The position numbers and the translations under genes are program-made. This document shows, piece by piece, positions 35,880-46,031 of a DNA stretch of 64,000 nucleotides. Under the pieces are notes generated by a model. That model did no database searches and was not told where the DNA came from. It saw nothing but the letters and a program-made list of their open reading frames with translations. Source of the stretch: Haematospirillum sp. H4485 (GTDB taxonomy: Bacteria > Pseudomonadota > Alphaproteobacteria > Rhodospirillales > Rhodospirillaceae); the NCBI RefSeq assembly GCF_012102745.1, contig NZ_JAAVSY010000001.1:310001-374000 (forward strand). Reading direction: 5' to 3'. Position 1 is the first letter of the stretch. Each line of letters opens with the position of its first letter.

Positions 35880-36416
35880 TCAGAACGGAATTTCATCATC
35901 CAGATCATTGCGGGGTGCCGCATCCCAACCACCACCCCCGGACCGGCCTCCAGACTCGGGGCTTCCACCAAACCTGGGCGATGCCCCGTATGTCGGCGCG
36001 CTGTCGGCCCCGGCAAAGCCTGCTGTTTCCATGACAGGCATATCGCCACCCTGTCCACCGCCGGAACGACTGTCGAGCAGGGTGAGCTCACCCCTGTAGG
36101 CCTGCAGGACAATCTCTGTGGAATAACGCTCCTGACCATTCTGGTCTGTCCACTTGCGGGTTTGCAGCTGCCCCTCCAAGTATACCTTGGACCCTTTTCG
36201 CAGATAACGCTCTGCAATTTCACCCAGATTCGGGTTAAAAATCACAACGCGGTGCCATTCTGTCTTTTCCCGTCGCTCTCCGGTCTGGCGATCTTTCCAG
36301 CTTTCGGACGTTGCAACAGTCATGTTGACGATCTTCTGGCCGTTTTGTGTGCTCCGAACCTCGGGGTCACGACCAAGGTTGCCGACCAGAATCACTTTGT
36401 TGACACTGCCTGCCAT
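35880..36416 (-). CDS. ssb: Single-stranded DNA-binding protein
   Basis: 178 residues. The OB fold occupies the first 110 or so ([40 protein letters not shown] is split across the start, with WHRVVIFN further on). A Gly/Pro/Ser-rich linker follows, and the acidic tip DLDDEIPF recruits repair and replication partners. Divergent from uvrA across 188 bases containing a candidate LexA site; SOS control of ssb and uvrA as a pair is known in many proteobacteria. The 199-base gap to gyrA (35681-35879) holds no gene I can support. Confidence 0.98.
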   Translation of the reverse strand: MAGSVNKVILVGNLGRDPEVRSTQNGQKIVNMTVATSESWKDRQTGERREKTEWHRVVIFNPNLGEIAERYLRKGSKVYLEGQLQTRKWTDQNGQERYSTEIVLQAYRGELTLLDSRSGGGQGGDMPVMETAGFAGADSAPTYGASPRFGGSPESGGRSGGGGWDAAPRNDLDDEIPF

Positions 36417-36505
36417 GGCAAGGGTACTCCTGTTTGTAACGTGGCCGAACTCTACCCCCCCCTGACCAGAAGGAAAAGACTGCTTTTACCCAAAGACGGC
36501 CCGAT

Positions 36506-36520
36506 GTTCGCTTTTTGTTT
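36506..36520 (+). promoter_or_regulatory. Candidate SOS (LexA) box shared by ssb and uvrA
   Basis: GTTCGCTTTTTGTTT matches the alphaproteobacterial LexA consensus GTTC-N7-GTTC at seven of eight defined bases. It lies between the divergent ssb and uvrA starts and is immediately followed by TTGACA (36521-36526), a perfect -35 hexamer toward uvrA; no equally good -10 follows at 16-18 bases. Confidence 0.55.
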
Positions 36521-36604
36521 TTGACAGCCGTACAAAATATGCGAAACAAAGAATGTTTTTTCGTCCAGAAACATCCCCCGGTTGACTGTCAGGTTCTTGA
36601 TATC

Positions 36605-39445
36605 ATGCATGAAATACGCATCCGCGGAGCCCGTGAACACAATCTGAAGAATCTTGATGTAACCCTGCCCCGTGACAAGCTTGTTGTGATCACCGGGCTG
36701 TCCGGATCGGGGAAGTCATCGTTGGCTTTTGATACGATTTATGCTGAAGGACAACGGCGCTACGTGGAATCCCTGTCTGCCTACGCCCGGCAGTTCCTTG
36801 AATTGATGCAGAAACCGGATGTCGATTCCATTGAAGGTTTGTCGCCTGCCATCTCTATCGAACAGAAGACAACTTCGCGCAATCCACGTTCAACAGTGGG
36901 GACCGTAACCGAGATCTATGATTATATGCGCCTTTTATGGGCGCGCATCGGCGTTCCTTGGTCACCAGCCACAGGTCTGCCAATTGAATCCCAGACTGTC
37001 AGCCAAATGGTCGATCGTATCTTGGCTATGCCCCAAGGACAGAAGATCCTGCTTCTGGCGCCAATTGTACGAGGACGCAAGGGCGAGTACAAAAAAGAGC
37101 TTCTGGAGCTTCAGAAAAAGGGGTACCAGCGGGTAAAAATTGATGGATCCCTGTACCTGATTGATGAAGCCCCTTCCCTGAACAAGAAAATCAAGCATGA
37201 CATCGATGTTGTCATTGACCGGCTGGTTATCCGCGAAGGGATAGAGACACGCCTTGCGGACTCGCTGGAGCAGGCCCTCCAGTTGTCAGACGGTCTTGTA
37301 TGGGTCGAAGATGCAGAAAGTGCCGAGAGAGTGACGTTTTCTGCAAAATTTGCCTGCCCGGTTTCCGGCTTTACAATTGATGAGATCGAGCCAAGGCTTT
37401 TTTCTTTCAACAATCCGTTTGGTGCCTGCCCGGCGTGTGATGGCTTGGGAATCAAGCTCTACTTTGATCCCGAGCTGATTGTTCCGGACCCCCTGCTGTC
37501 CTTGGCAGAAGGAGCTGTTGTCCCTTGGTCCGCTGGCGGAGAGCCATCACCTTACTATGCCCAGGCACTTGAAAGTGTCGCTGCCCATTGTGGCACAGAC
37601 ATGAAAACACCTTGGCAAAAAATCCCTGAAACAGCACGGGCTGTGCTTTTGTATGGGTCCGGTCGTACATCTGTCGCCATGACCTATCATGACGGACGAC
37701 GGCGCTATAGCGTGGAGCGTCCGTTTGAGGGCATTGTGCCAAGCATAGAGCGGCGGTGGCGGGAAACAGAGAGCCAGCAGGTCCGTGATGATCTGTCTCG
37801 TTATCAGGCGTCATCTCCTTGCGAAACATGTGGTGGACGCCGCCTTAAGCCTGAAGCCTTGGCTGTGCGGGTCCATGGGTCTGATATTGCTGCTATCAGC
37901 GATCTTTCTATTGCTGAATCGCTGGCCTGGTTCTCTGGCCTTGATCAGCACTTGACGGCAAAGGACCGGGAGATTGCCGCACGTATCCTGAAGGAAATTG
38001 TCGAGCGTCTCACATTTCTAGGGAATGTTGGGCTTGGGTATTTGACCTTGTCCAGGATGTCGGGAACTCTATCCGGTGGCGAGAGCCAGCGTATTCGATT
38101 GGCTTCCCAGATTGGTTCAGGCTTGACTGGTGTCTTGTATGTTCTGGATGAACCATCAATTGGTCTTCATCAGAGAGATAATGATCGCCTTCTAGAAACC
38201 CTGCGCCGACTGAGGGATCTGGGTAATACCGTCTTGGTCGTGGAACATGACGAGGATGCCATACGAACCGCTGACTACCTGGTCGATATGGGTCCGGGAG
38301 CGGGAGTGAACGGCGGAATGGTTGTTGCTGCCGGTACGCCGGATGAGGTAATGAGACACCCCGATAGTTTGACAGGGCACTATCTTTCCGGAACCAGATC
38401 CATCGCGATCCCGGATACACGTCGCCCCGGCAATGGAAACGCACTGACAATCATAGGGGCTAGAACCCACAATCTTCAGAACATTGACGTAACAATCCCA
38501 CTAGGGACATTTACGTGCGTCACCGGTGTTTCCGGAGGAGGTAAGTCATCTCTTGTCATTGAAACGCTTTACAAGGCACTGGCCCGTTCTCTTCATGGAT
38601 CGCGGGAGATACCCGGCCCTCATGAGAGCATCGACGGGATAGCTCATATTGATAAGATTGTTGATATAGACCAGTCCCCAATTGGAAGAACTCCCCGATC
38701 AAACCCTGCTACATACACCGGCGCCTTTACGCCTATTCGCGATTGGTTCGCCAACCTTCCCGAGGCAAAAGCTCGTGGCTATAAGCCCGGCCGTTTCAGC
38801 TTCAACGTCAAGGGGGGACGATGCGAGGCATGCCAAGGAGACGGGTTGATCAAGATAGAGATGCATTTTCTGCCCGATGTCTATGTCACGTGTGATGTAT
38901 GCAAAGGAAAGCGATACAACCGTGAGACCTTGGAAGTAACCTACAAGAACAAGTCAATAGCAGATGTTCTTGAGATGACTGTTGAGGAGGCTGTTGACTT
39001 TTTTCAGGCCGTTCCATCCATCCGTGACAAAATGAAACTCCTGTCCCGGGTTGGGCTGGGGTATATCCATATTGGGCAACAGGCAACCACGCTGTCCGGT
39101 GGTGAAGCCCAACGCGTCAAGCTGTCAAAGGAGCTTTCCCGTCGCGCGACCGGACGAACGCTGTATATCCTGGATGAACCAACAACAGGTCTGCATTTTG
39201 AGGATGTAAGGAAGCTTCTTCATGTTCTGCAGGAACTGGTGAACCAAGGCAATACGGTTGTTGTAATCGAACATAATCTCGAAGTCATCAAAACTGCGGA
39301 CTGGATTATCGATATGGGTCCAGAGGGCGGTTCAGGAGGAGGCCATGTCGTTGCAGCAGGAACACCAGAAAAGATAGCAGAAACAAGAAAAAGCTATACA
39401 GGGCAATATCTTGCTCCGTATCTCATCAAAGGTAAGATGAAGTAA
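36605..39445 (+). CDS. uvrA: Excinuclease ABC subunit A
   Basis: Damage-recognition ATPase of nucleotide excision repair. Two ABC cassettes are present: Walker [16 protein letters not shown] near residue 33 and [10 protein letters not shown] in the second half, with signature motifs [12 protein letters not shown] and [15 protein letters not shown]. Zinc-binding CxxC pairs are [24 protein letters not shown] and [12 protein letters not shown] 36605 gives [16 protein letters not shown], the normal N-terminus, 946 residues; an in-frame start at 36515 adds 30 non-conserved residues across the promoter region. Convergent with the NlpD-like gene, 14 bases apart. Confidence 0.98.
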   Translation: MHEIRIRGAREHNLKNLDVTLPRDKLVVITGLSGSGKSSLAFDTIYAEGQRRYVESLSAYARQFLELMQKPDVDSIEGLSPAISIEQKTTSRNPRSTVGTVTEIYDYMRLLWARIGVPWSPATGLPIESQTVSQMVDRILAMPQGQKILLLAPIVRGRKGEYKKELLELQKKGYQRVKIDGSLYLIDEAPSLNKKIKHDIDVVIDRLVIREGIETRLADSLEQALQLSDGLVWVEDAESAERVTFSAKFACPVSGFTIDEIEPRLFSFNNPFGACPACDGLGIKLYFDPELIVPDPLLSLAEGAVVPWSAGGEPSPYYAQALESVAAHCGTDMKTPWQKIPETARAVLLYGSGRTSVAMTYHDGRRRYSVERPFEGIVPSIERRWRETESQQVRDDLSRYQASSPCETCGGRRLKPEALAVRVHGSDIAAISDLSIAESLAWFSGLDQHLTAKDREIAARILKEIVERLTFLGNVGLGYLTLSRMSGTLSGGESQRIRLASQIGSGLTGVLYVLDEPSIGLHQRDNDRLLETLRRLRDLGNTVLVVEHDEDAIRTADYLVDMGPGAGVNGGMVVAAGTPDEVMRHPDSLTGHYLSGTRSIAIPDTRRPGNGNALTIIGARTHNLQNIDVTIPLGTFTCVTGVSGGGKSSLVIETLYKALARSLHGSREIPGPHESIDGIAHIDKIVDIDQSPIGRTPRSNPATYTGAFTPIRDWFANLPEAKARGYKPGRFSFNVKGGRCEACQGDGLIKIEMHFLPDVYVTCDVCKGKRYNRETLEVTYKNKSIADVLEMTVEEAVDFFQAVPSIRDKMKLLSRVGLGYIHIGQQATTLSGGEAQRVKLSKELSRRATGRTLYILDEPTTGLHFEDVRKLLHVLQELVNQGNTVVVIEHNLEVIKTADWIIDMGPEGGSGGGHVVAAGTPEKIAETRKSYTGQYLAPYLIKGKMK

Positions 39446-39459
39446 TAAGTTGTCCCTGC

Positions 39460-40470
39460 TTATCGGACTGCGACCATTTTTGGGAGGTAGACTTGGGGGT
39501 CGAGTGCTTGAGACCCCCTCCGGATTTCAAAGTGCAGCTGCGGATGTTTTACATTGCCTGTAGACCCGATGCGGGCGATGGCCTGCCCCCGCTGCACAAT
39601 ATCGCCACGACGTACCAGAATATCAGAACTATGAGCGTAGGCTGTCATCCAGCCTCCCTCGTGTTTTACAAGAATAAGATTGCCAAACCCTTTGATGCCA
39701 TTTCCGGCATAAGCAACAGTCCCTTTGTTTGCAGCACGAACAGGCGTGCCTGCCGGGGCGGCAATATTGATACCATCATTCCTGAAGCCCTTGCCCGCAG
39801 GTCCAAAACTACCAACTATCCTGCCTTGAACAGGCCATACAAAAGCTTGTTTGCCATGGGAAGATGCTTTTGTGTCTGGCGACATACCTTTCTCTGCAGA
39901 AGCAGGGCGTATAGCTGCTTTTTTTGTGGGCTGAGGTGAACTATTGGGTGTATGCTCTGCTGCTTTCTCTACCTGAATCGGTGTGGATTTCCGGGATTTC
40001 ACATCAGGTGGAAGGACAAGAACCTGCCCGGTGCGAATGATGTATGGCGGGGAAAGGTTATTTTTCTGCGCCACATCATCTACGCCAACGTGATAGCGGT
40101 TTGCAATTGCGCTCAAGGTTTCGCCGGGAGCAACAGTATACCACCGGGAGGCTGGTACGTGCAGCTTTTGTCCGGTGATAAGGGCATAAGGTGGCTTAAG
40201 ATCATTTTCAGTAATTAGAACACGAACGGGGATCTTGTGACGTCGAGAAAGCGAATACAAGGTATCCCCACGCAAGACAATAACCGTCTTGTCTGTATCT
40301 GTACGACCAAGGCGGCCTGTTGTCTCTTTACTTGAAGATGACACCCAAGGTGCCTTGAAACGCTCGGCACCGCCGCAGCCTGTCATGGCAGGAAGCAGCA
40401 GAAGCAAGATAATGTAAAATGCTTGCAATGAACCGGGGCGTTTCATAAAAGGAACAATACGCCTACTCAT
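39460..40470 (-). CDS. NlpD-like LysM/LytM lipoprotein with degenerate peptidase site
   Basis: A lipoprotein (lipobox MTGC) with two LysM glycan-binding repeats (VIVLRGDTLYSLSRRHKIPVRVL; YTVAPGETLSAIANRYHVGVDDV) and a C-terminal M23/LytM domain. Catalytic M23 enzymes need H-x(3)-D and HxH. Here the first motif reads NDGIN (His and Asp both Asn) and the last QLH, with only the YAH histidine kept. The same losses occur in NlpD/EnvC, which activate cell-wall amidases at division instead of cutting peptidoglycan, so an activator role is likely. The start is uncertain: ATG 40470 (taken), ATG 40446, or TTG 40512 overlapping the pcm stop. Last gene of the tat-serS-surE-pcm group. Confidence 0.88.
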   Translation of the reverse strand: MSRRIVPFMKRPGSLQAFYIILLLLLPAMTGCGGAERFKAPWVSSSSKETTGRLGRTDTDKTVIVLRGDTLYSLSRRHKIPVRVLITENDLKPPYALITGQKLHVPASRWYTVAPGETLSAIANRYHVGVDDVAQKNNLSPPYIIRTGQVLVLPPDVKSRKSTPIQVEKAAEHTPNSSPQPTKKAAIRPASAEKGMSPDTKASSHGKQAFVWPVQGRIVGSFGPAGKGFRNDGINIAAPAGTPVRAANKGTVAYAGNGIKGFGNLILVKHEGGWMTAYAHSSDILVRRGDIVQRGQAIARIGSTGNVKHPQLHFEIRRGSQALDPQVYLPKMVAVR

Positions 40471-40508
40471 GCCTCCACGACAATCTAAAGAAATGCCTTT
40501 TGGCACCG

Positions 40509-41165
40509 TCAAGCTTGAACGCGGCCAGGATTACCAATTCCCTGGAGCATGGGGACGAAACGAACAGGGAACAAAATCTCTCCACTCAAGCAACCCGTAA
40601 CAGGATCTTTCATGTAACGCCACAGTTGCTGGATACCAAACTCTGGGCCAACAGGAATGACAAGAATTCCCGATGGAGCGAGCTGTTCAGCCAAGACACT
40701 GGGGACCTCCGCTGCTGCTGCTGTCACAATGATACGATCAAAAGGAGCTTGTTCGGGCCACCCGCGCCAACCATCCCCTATACGAGGTGTTACGTTTGAA
40801 AGCCCAAGAGATACAAACCGCTTTTCAGCGGCCAGATAAAGGTCCCTGTGCCGCTCCAAGCTATAAACACGCCGGCACAGGCGGGCAAGAACAGCAGCTT
40901 GATACCCGGAACCTGTCCCGATTTCCAAGACTTTATGCCCTTCTTTTGTATCAAGGGCTTGGGTCATTGCCGCAACCACAAGGGGCTGACTAATGGTTTG
41001 CCCACAGCCGATAGGAAGTGCCCGGTCTTCCCATGCCTCTGTTTCCAAGGCGTTATCAACAAAAAGGTTACGCGGTACCAGTTCGATAGCTTTCAGCAGG
41101 CGGGTATCCGTAATACCAGCCTGCCGAAGATCCATGATCAAACGGGCAGCACGCGCATCCCTCAT
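40509..41165 (-). CDS. pcm: Protein-L-isoaspartate O-methyltransferase
   Basis: Repairs age-damaged isoaspartyl residues using S-adenosylmethionine. Motifs: GCGQTISQPLVVAAMTQAL for the isoaspartate substrate side, VLEIGTGSGYQAAVLA (SAM motif I), VTAAAAEVPSVLAEQL and LVIPVGPEFGIQQL. 218 residues, usual size. It overlaps the surE gene by 4 bases, the common surE-pcm pairing. Confidence 0.97.
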   Translation of the reverse strand: MRDARAARLIMDLRQAGITDTRLLKAIELVPRNLFVDNALETEAWEDRALPIGCGQTISQPLVVAAMTQALDTKEGHKVLEIGTGSGYQAAVLARLCRRVYSLERHRDLYLAAEKRFVSLGLSNVTPRIGDGWRGWPEQAPFDRIIVTAAAAEVPSVLAEQLAPSGILVIPVGPEFGIQQLWRYMKDPVTGCLSGEILFPVRFVPMLQGIGNPGRVQA

Positions 41166-41947
41166 GAGAGAACCTGTGCACTCAGTTCTTCAAGTGTATG
41201 ATAATCTGTAAAATCAACACGCAGCGGTGATACCGTTATGGCGCCACGACTGATGGCTTCCACATCTGTTCCGGGTACGGGCTGATCGACAGGTCTTTGG
41301 GCGCCTACCCAAACATAGGGCCTTCCTCGTGGATCAAGGCGTTCAACCAGATCATCTCCCAGCTTATGTATTCCTTGTCGTACGGCTTCGACACCCGTTA
41401 CCCCGGCAGGGGAAGTATCAGGAAAGTTTACATTCATCAGGACATTCTTCGGCCATCCCTTTGCCATCAAACGTCCAATGATTCCGGGGCCAAACGCTTC
41501 GGCCGTTGCCCAATGAATATTCTCTGGGTCCTTGAAGACCTGTGACAGAGCTATGGAGGGGATACCAAGAAGTGTTCCTTCCATTGCAGCGGCGACAGTT
41601 CCTGAATATGTCACATCCTCGCCCAGATTGGCTCCCCGGTTTACGCCAGACAGAACCAAGTCGGGCATCCTGTCCTTCATCAAATGATTAACGGCAAGCA
41701 GCACACAATCTGTTGGCGTTCCATTCACAGTCCATACATTGGTCGATACAGACTGGATGCGCAGTGGATGGTGCAATGTCAGACTATGGGCTGAACCGCT
41801 TTGTTCCTGATCAGGAACAACCACCCAGACATCATCGGACAAAGAGCGCGCAATGCGGATCAGAACCTGAAGGCCAAGGCCATGAATACCATCATCGTTT
41901 GAAACAAGAATGCGCTTCCCGCAAAGATCAAAAACAGAATCATGCAT
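41162..41947 (-). CDS. surE: 5'-nucleotidase SurE
   Basis: Stationary-phase survival nucleoside monophosphate phosphatase. The metal motif [14 protein letters not shown] holds the NDDG Asp pair; further signatures are [30 protein letters not shown] and [29 protein letters not shown] 41947 ([19 protein letters not shown]) gives 261 residues and overlaps the serS stop; the frame extends to 42076 inside serS without conservation. Confidence 0.97.
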   Translation of the reverse strand: MHDSVFDLCGKRILVSNDDGIHGLGLQVLIRIARSLSDDVWVVVPDQEQSGSAHSLTLHHPLRIQSVSTNVWTVNGTPTDCVLLAVNHLMKDRMPDLVLSGVNRGANLGEDVTYSGTVAAAMEGTLLGIPSIALSQVFKDPENIHWATAEAFGPGIIGRLMAKGWPKNVLMNVNFPDTSPAGVTGVEAVRQGIHKLGDDLVERLDPRGRPYVWVGAQRPVDQPVPGTDVEAISRGAITVSPLRVDFTDYHTLEELSAQVLS

Positions 41948-43217
41948 GAGTGGAAATAACCTCCAAGCCGCCCATATAAGGACGCAAGGCTTCCGGGACG
42001 ATAACACTCCCGTCTGCCTGTTGATAGTTTTCAAGAACGGCAACCAGTGTGCGTCCAACAGCCAAGCCCGACCCATTCAGGGTGTGGAGAAACTCCGTAC
42101 CCTTGTCACCAGACGGCTTATAGCGGGCCTTCATGCGTCGTGCCTGGAAATCCCCTACATTCGAGCACGAAGAGATTTCGCGGTAACGGCCCTGCCCTGG
42201 CAGCCAGACCTCAAGGTCATATGTTTTGCGGGCGGCCGCCCCCATGTCCCCGGCACAGAGCAGAACAACCCGGTACGGCAAGCCAAGGCGCTGAAGAATT
42301 TTCTCTGCACAGCCGGTCATCCGTTCCAATTCATCAGCTGAATCCTCGGGCCGGGTAATGGACACCATTTCAACCTTTTCAAACTGGTGCTGGCGGATCA
42401 TTCCCCGCGTGTCCTTGCCGGCTGCACCAGCCTCGGAACGGAAGCACAGTGTGTGTGCCGTCATTCTTCGGGGCAGCGTAGCCGGATCGACAATCTGATC
42501 AGCAACCATGTTGGTCAAGGTGACTTCAGCCGTCGGAATAAGCCAGTGCCCTTGTTCTGTACGGAACAAATCTTCGGCAAACTTGGGAAGCTGACCTGTT
42601 CCATACAGGGCATTATCCAGAACCATGACGGGCGTATTCAGTTCGGTATAGCCATGCTCAGTGGTATGTGTATCCAGCATGAACTGGGCCAGCGCACGGG
42701 ACAAACGCGACAAGGCACCCTTCAGTACGACGAAACGAGCACCAGACAGTCGGGCTGCAGACTCGAAATCCATCAACCCGAGAGATGTTCCCACGGCATC
42801 GTGTTCCAGAGGTGTGAAGTCCATGCTACGAGGCGTACCCCAGCGACGCACCTCGACATTATCATTTTCATCACGCCCATCGGGCACATCTGGATCCGGC
42901 AGGTTAGGCAGGCTGTACAGAAGATCATCAAGGGTAGCCTGCAGAGATTGCTGCTCAGCTTCCATATCGGTCATGCGCTTCTTGATATCAGCGACCTCAT
43001 CGCTGAGAGCCGCCGCATCGCCACCAGCCTTGCGGATGGTTCCTATTTCGCGGGAAGCTTCATTCCGACGTGCCTGCAAAGCCTGTAACGATGTCATGAG
43101 GGAACGCAGCTGCCTGTCTGCCTCCAGAATATCGGACGACAAGGTAACTTTGCCGCGACGGAGCAACCCTCGGTCAAAATCATCGGGATTTTCGCGGATC
43201 CATTTCAGGTCAAGCAT
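41940..43217 (-). CDS. serS: Seryl-tRNA synthetase
   Basis: Class II synthetase for tRNA-Ser (one such tRNA is at 4.1 kb) and tRNA-Sec where present. An N-terminal helical coiled-coil arm (about 30-105) is followed by the catalytic core, with motif 2 [28 protein letters not shown] and motif 3 including [19 protein letters not shown] 43217 ([14 protein letters not shown]) has GAGGTG about 6 bases upstream; an earlier in-frame ATG at 43226 adds three residues. 425 residues. The surE start overlaps its end. Confidence 0.98.
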   Translation of the reverse strand: MLDLKWIRENPDDFDRGLLRRGKVTLSSDILEADRQLRSLMTSLQALQARRNEASREIGTIRKAGGDAAALSDEVADIKKRMTDMEAEQQSLQATLDDLLYSLPNLPDPDVPDGRDENDNVEVRRWGTPRSMDFTPLEHDAVGTSLGLMDFESAARLSGARFVVLKGALSRLSRALAQFMLDTHTTEHGYTELNTPVMVLDNALYGTGQLPKFAEDLFRTEQGHWLIPTAEVTLTNMVADQIVDPATLPRRMTAHTLCFRSEAGAAGKDTRGMIRQHQFEKVEMVSITRPEDSADELERMTGCAEKILQRLGLPYRVVLLCAGDMGAAARKTYDLEVWLPGQGRYREISSCSNVGDFQARRMKARYKPSGDKGTEFLHTLNGSGLAVGRTLVAVLENYQQADGSVIVPEALRPYMGGLEVISTHA

Positions 43218-43283
43218 ACAGCACACCTCAAGGCATGGTTTTCAGTATCGAATAATTGGCAGAGATACAGGAATTAAGCTACT

Positions 43284-44129
43284 TCAGCCATTAAAATCGG
43301 TCTCATCAGGTCCCTTCCCGGTTGGCATGGCATCCGAATGATCAGGATCACTTTCATCGTCATTCACGGCATTCCTTTCAACCAAGCGCGCTGACCAGAT
43401 CGAACATTCGTAAAGCAGCAGCAAGGGCAAGGCCAAGCCAATCTGACTGATTACATCGGGTGGTGTAACAATACCGGCAACAACAAAAACAGCCACAATG
43501 GCATAACGCCTTTTTGCGACCAGAGCTGATGACGAGACTATTCCGGCCCTTGCCAAAAGCGTAAGAACAACGGGAAGTTGGAAGCAGAAGCCAAACGCCA
43601 GAATCAGCTTCATGACCAGATCCAGGTACTCTCCAATCTTGGCCTCAAGCTGCACCGGCAGCACGGTTTGCTCTACACTGGTCTGGAAACCAAGCAGGAA
43701 GCGCCAAGCAACGGGCATGACAAAATAGTAAACAAGGGCTGCACCGCCTGCAAAAAGTAGAGGCGAAGCAATCAGGCTGGGCAAAAACGCTCGTTTCTCA
43801 CGGCGATAAAGACCCGGAGCAACAAAGCGCCAAAGCTGAAAAGCGGTGAAGGGAAACGAGAGAACGACAGCACCAAACATTGCGACTTTTATGTATGTAA
43901 AAAACGCTTCTGTCAGGGCCGTGTAGATCATGCGTTGCGAGCCTCCCAGTTCAGCCATGACTGCGGCCAACGGGCGGATCAAGAAGCCATATATGTTATC
44001 TGCAATGCTGTAACATGTGGCAAAAGACAGGATAAAAACAGCACCACACAGTAAAATACGGCGCCGCAGTTCAATCAGATGCCCTAATAGGGGCATGCGA
44101 AACTCATCTGGTGAAGGAGAAGAGTACAT
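43284..44129 (-). CDS. tatC: Sec-independent translocase TatC
   Basis: Polytopic core of the twin-arginine translocon, receiving the RR signal peptide. 281 residues with six hydrophobic segments. The cytoplasmic N-terminal block MPLLGHLIELRRRILLCG is the conserved TatC start, and FPFTAFQLWRFVAPGLYRREKRAFLP is the main signature region (Glu/Arg pair between helices). The C-terminus is acidic (DDESDPDHSD), unlike the short tails of enterobacterial TatC. 15 bases after tatB. Confidence 0.96.
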   Translation of the reverse strand: MYSSPSPDEFRMPLLGHLIELRRRILLCGAVFILSFATCYSIADNIYGFLIRPLAAVMAELGGSQRMIYTALTEAFFTYIKVAMFGAVVLSFPFTAFQLWRFVAPGLYRREKRAFLPSLIASPLLFAGGAALVYYFVMPVAWRFLLGFQTSVEQTVLPVQLEAKIGEYLDLVMKLILAFGFCFQLPVVLTLLARAGIVSSSALVAKRRYAIVAVFVVAGIVTPPDVISQIGLALPLLLLYECSIWSARLVERNAVNDDESDPDHSDAMPTGKGPDETDFNG

Positions 44130-44144
44130 CGTGTCCTGCGTATC

Positions 44145-44435
44145 TTATGTCTCTGCTTCCCCGGAAGGAGTACTTTTCTTTCCGGGTGATGTACTGTTTT
44201 TTTCTTCCGGATCAAGAACCTGCCGACGCATCTGTCTTGCCTTCTCCTGCATGTCAGCAATTTCGGCATTGTATATCATGTCGTCTACGTGGCGACGAAC
44301 GTCACGGCTGACCGCTCGGAATTTTTTCATGAGATGAGCAAAAGCACGCATGGCACCAGGGATTTCCCTTGGCCCAAGAACAAGCGCTGCGACAACTCCG
44401 ACAAGAAGGATCTCTGACCAAGCTAGATCAAACAT
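44145..44435 (-). CDS. tatB: Sec-independent translocase TatB
   Basis: 96 residues: one short N-terminal transmembrane helix (FDLAWSEILLVGVVAALVLG) followed by GPREIPGAMRAFAHLMKKFRAVSRDV, the Glu-Pro hinge and amphipathic helix of TatB, then a charged soluble tail. TatB forms the substrate receptor with TatC. Located between tatA and tatC, 13 bases from tatA. Confidence 0.94.
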   Translation of the reverse strand: MFDLAWSEILLVGVVAALVLGPREIPGAMRAFAHLMKKFRAVSRDVRRHVDDMIYNAEIADMQEKARQMRRQVLDPEEKNSTSPGKKSTPSGEAET

Positions 44436-44448
44436 GAGTATTTACCCA

Positions 44449-44721
44449 CTACATGCTACTAGAATGGTTTTTCTCTCGATTGACATGTCCGGCCTGTGAA
44501 ACTGACTCCCCTTCAGTCTTCTGGATCTGCATTGAATCCGAGCTTGTCGCATCCTGCATATCTGCTGCGGGAACGGACTTGCCTTCTTCCAGTCCCTTCT
44601 TGAATGCATTGATTCCCTTGGCAAAGTCACCCATTAAACGTGAAATCTTACCCGAACCACCAAATAAAACGACAACAATGGCCAGCACAACCAGCCAGTG
44701 CCAGATACTGAAAGTACCCAT
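44449..44721 (-). CDS. tatA: Sec-independent translocase TatA
   Basis: 90 residues: a transmembrane helix ([21 protein letters not shown]) and the FG-containing hinge followed by the amphipathic helix [18 protein letters not shown], then a polar tail. TatA oligomers form the pore-like assembly of the translocon. ATG 44721 has GGAGAG 8 bases upstream; the frame extends to GTG 44730. First gene of the tatABC-serS-surE-pcm-nlpD group. Confidence 0.95.
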   Translation of the reverse strand: MGTFSIWHWLVVLAIVVVLFGGSGKISRLMGDFAKGINAFKKGLEEGKSVPAADMQDATSSDSMQIQKTEGESVSQAGHVNREKNHSSSM

Positions 44722-44829
44722 AACTACCACTCTCCAGGAGACACGCGCCCACCATCGGGCAATACAACATGGCGGATCATCGCAGAAAGCCTGCGGTACC
44801 GCAATGAAACATCCCTGATTTGGCCATGA

Positions 44830-45951
44830 TCAGACGGAGGGAAACACAAAAGTCTGGGATCGATCAAGGGATATGGACAGCACCTCCCCTGCCGGTGGCA
44901 GAAAAGAGCCCGGGGTACGCACATGCGCAGCTATCCGTTTGGCAGAAGCGGCTGGCCCTGCCTTTATATACACCAAACTGGTTCTGCCAAGCATCCGGCT
45001 ATCTGTTACAGTGGCAACGAAAGCGGGGTACTCGCCATCGGCAACCGACGTAAGCCTGATAGCTTCCGGGCGAATCAATACCTCGACAGAGGAGCCCTCC
45101 TCTACCCCGTACGGGGCGTCAACCAGACCGAACGGAGTTTCAACAGAACCCCGTAAAACATGCCCTTTTACAAGATTAAAGTCGCAGAAGAAGCGGGCAA
45201 CAAAGGCAGAAGATGGGTGACTATAAAGCTCTGCCGGGGTCCCTGACTGTATAATCCGTCCCTTATCCATCAAGGCGAGTACATCAGCCATAAACATGGC
45301 CTCCTCCGGATCATGTGTGACCATCAGAGCCGAAATACCGCGATCTTTCAGAATCGTCAGCGTTTCGACACGGATTTGGTCACGCAGGTAGCGGTCCAAG
45401 CCCGAAAATGGCTCATCTAGCAATAAAAGGGCCGGATTGGGGGCAAGAGCACGGGCAAGGGCAATGCGCTGTTGCTGTCCCCCTGATAACGTATGCGGCC
45501 AAGAACTGGCATAAGACGCCATGCCCACGTGCTCCAAGGCTTCATGAGCGCACCGTGTTCTATCGGGTTCGGAGATATGACGAAGCCCAAAGGTAACGTT
45601 ATCGAGAACCTTGAGATGAGGAAACAGGGCATAGTCTTGGAACAAAAACCCAACGCCCCTTTTTTCTGGTGGGATCATGCGTCCCTCACGGGACAGCATA
45701 GTGTGCCCATTAATCCAAACCTCTCCACTTGATGGTTTCTCGAGACCTGCAGCAATGCGTAGGGTTGTTGTTTTGCCACAACCGCTTGCGCCAAGCAGGC
45801 ACATAACCTCACCCGCTCCAATGCTCAAGGACAAACCGTCAAGCACCAAGCTGTCATCAAAGGCATGGCAAACACCAGCCATAGCTAAACGTGCATTATC
45901 CCTTGACGGAGATTGACGGAAGCGAACGGGACGGACAGGTTCGATACGCAT
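44830..45951 (-). CDS. ABC transporter ATP-binding protein, FbpC/PotA-like
   Basis: A 373-residue ATPase of the importer type with an extra C-terminal TOBE domain. Walker A GASGCGKTTTL, Q-loop FLFQDYALFPHL, signature LSGGQQQRIALARALAPNP, Walker B LLLLDEPFSGLD and H-loop VTHDPEEA are all present. The C-terminal part (VEVLIRPEAIRLTS, LGRTSLVYIKAG) is TOBE-like. The overall pattern is closest to iron(III) or sulfate/polyamine importers. No permease or binding protein is adjacent, so the transported substrate cannot be assigned. ATG 45951 has AAGGTCGT upstream; longer starts to 46050 are unlikely. It sits upstream of tatA on the same strand. Confidence 0.88.
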   Translation of the reverse strand: MRIEPVRPVRFRQSPSRDNARLAMAGVCHAFDDSLVLDGLSLSIGAGEVMCLLGASGCGKTTTLRIAAGLEKPSSGEVWINGHTMLSREGRMIPPEKRGVGFLFQDYALFPHLKVLDNVTFGLRHISEPDRTRCAHEALEHVGMASYASSWPHTLSGGQQQRIALARALAPNPALLLLDEPFSGLDRYLRDQIRVETLTILKDRGISALMVTHDPEEAMFMADVLALMDKGRIIQSGTPAELYSHPSSAFVARFFCDFNLVKGHVLRGSVETPFGLVDAPYGVEEGSSVEVLIRPEAIRLTSVADGEYPAFVATVTDSRMLGRTSLVYIKAGPAASAKRIAAHVRTPGSFLPPAGEVLSISLDRSQTFVFPSV

Positions 45952-46031
45952 TACGACCTTGGTGTAAAAGCTACCTCGCCGGCATTTCTGATGCTTCGGA
46001 GCTGGGCTGGAACAAAGAGGAGAGCGCGCCT

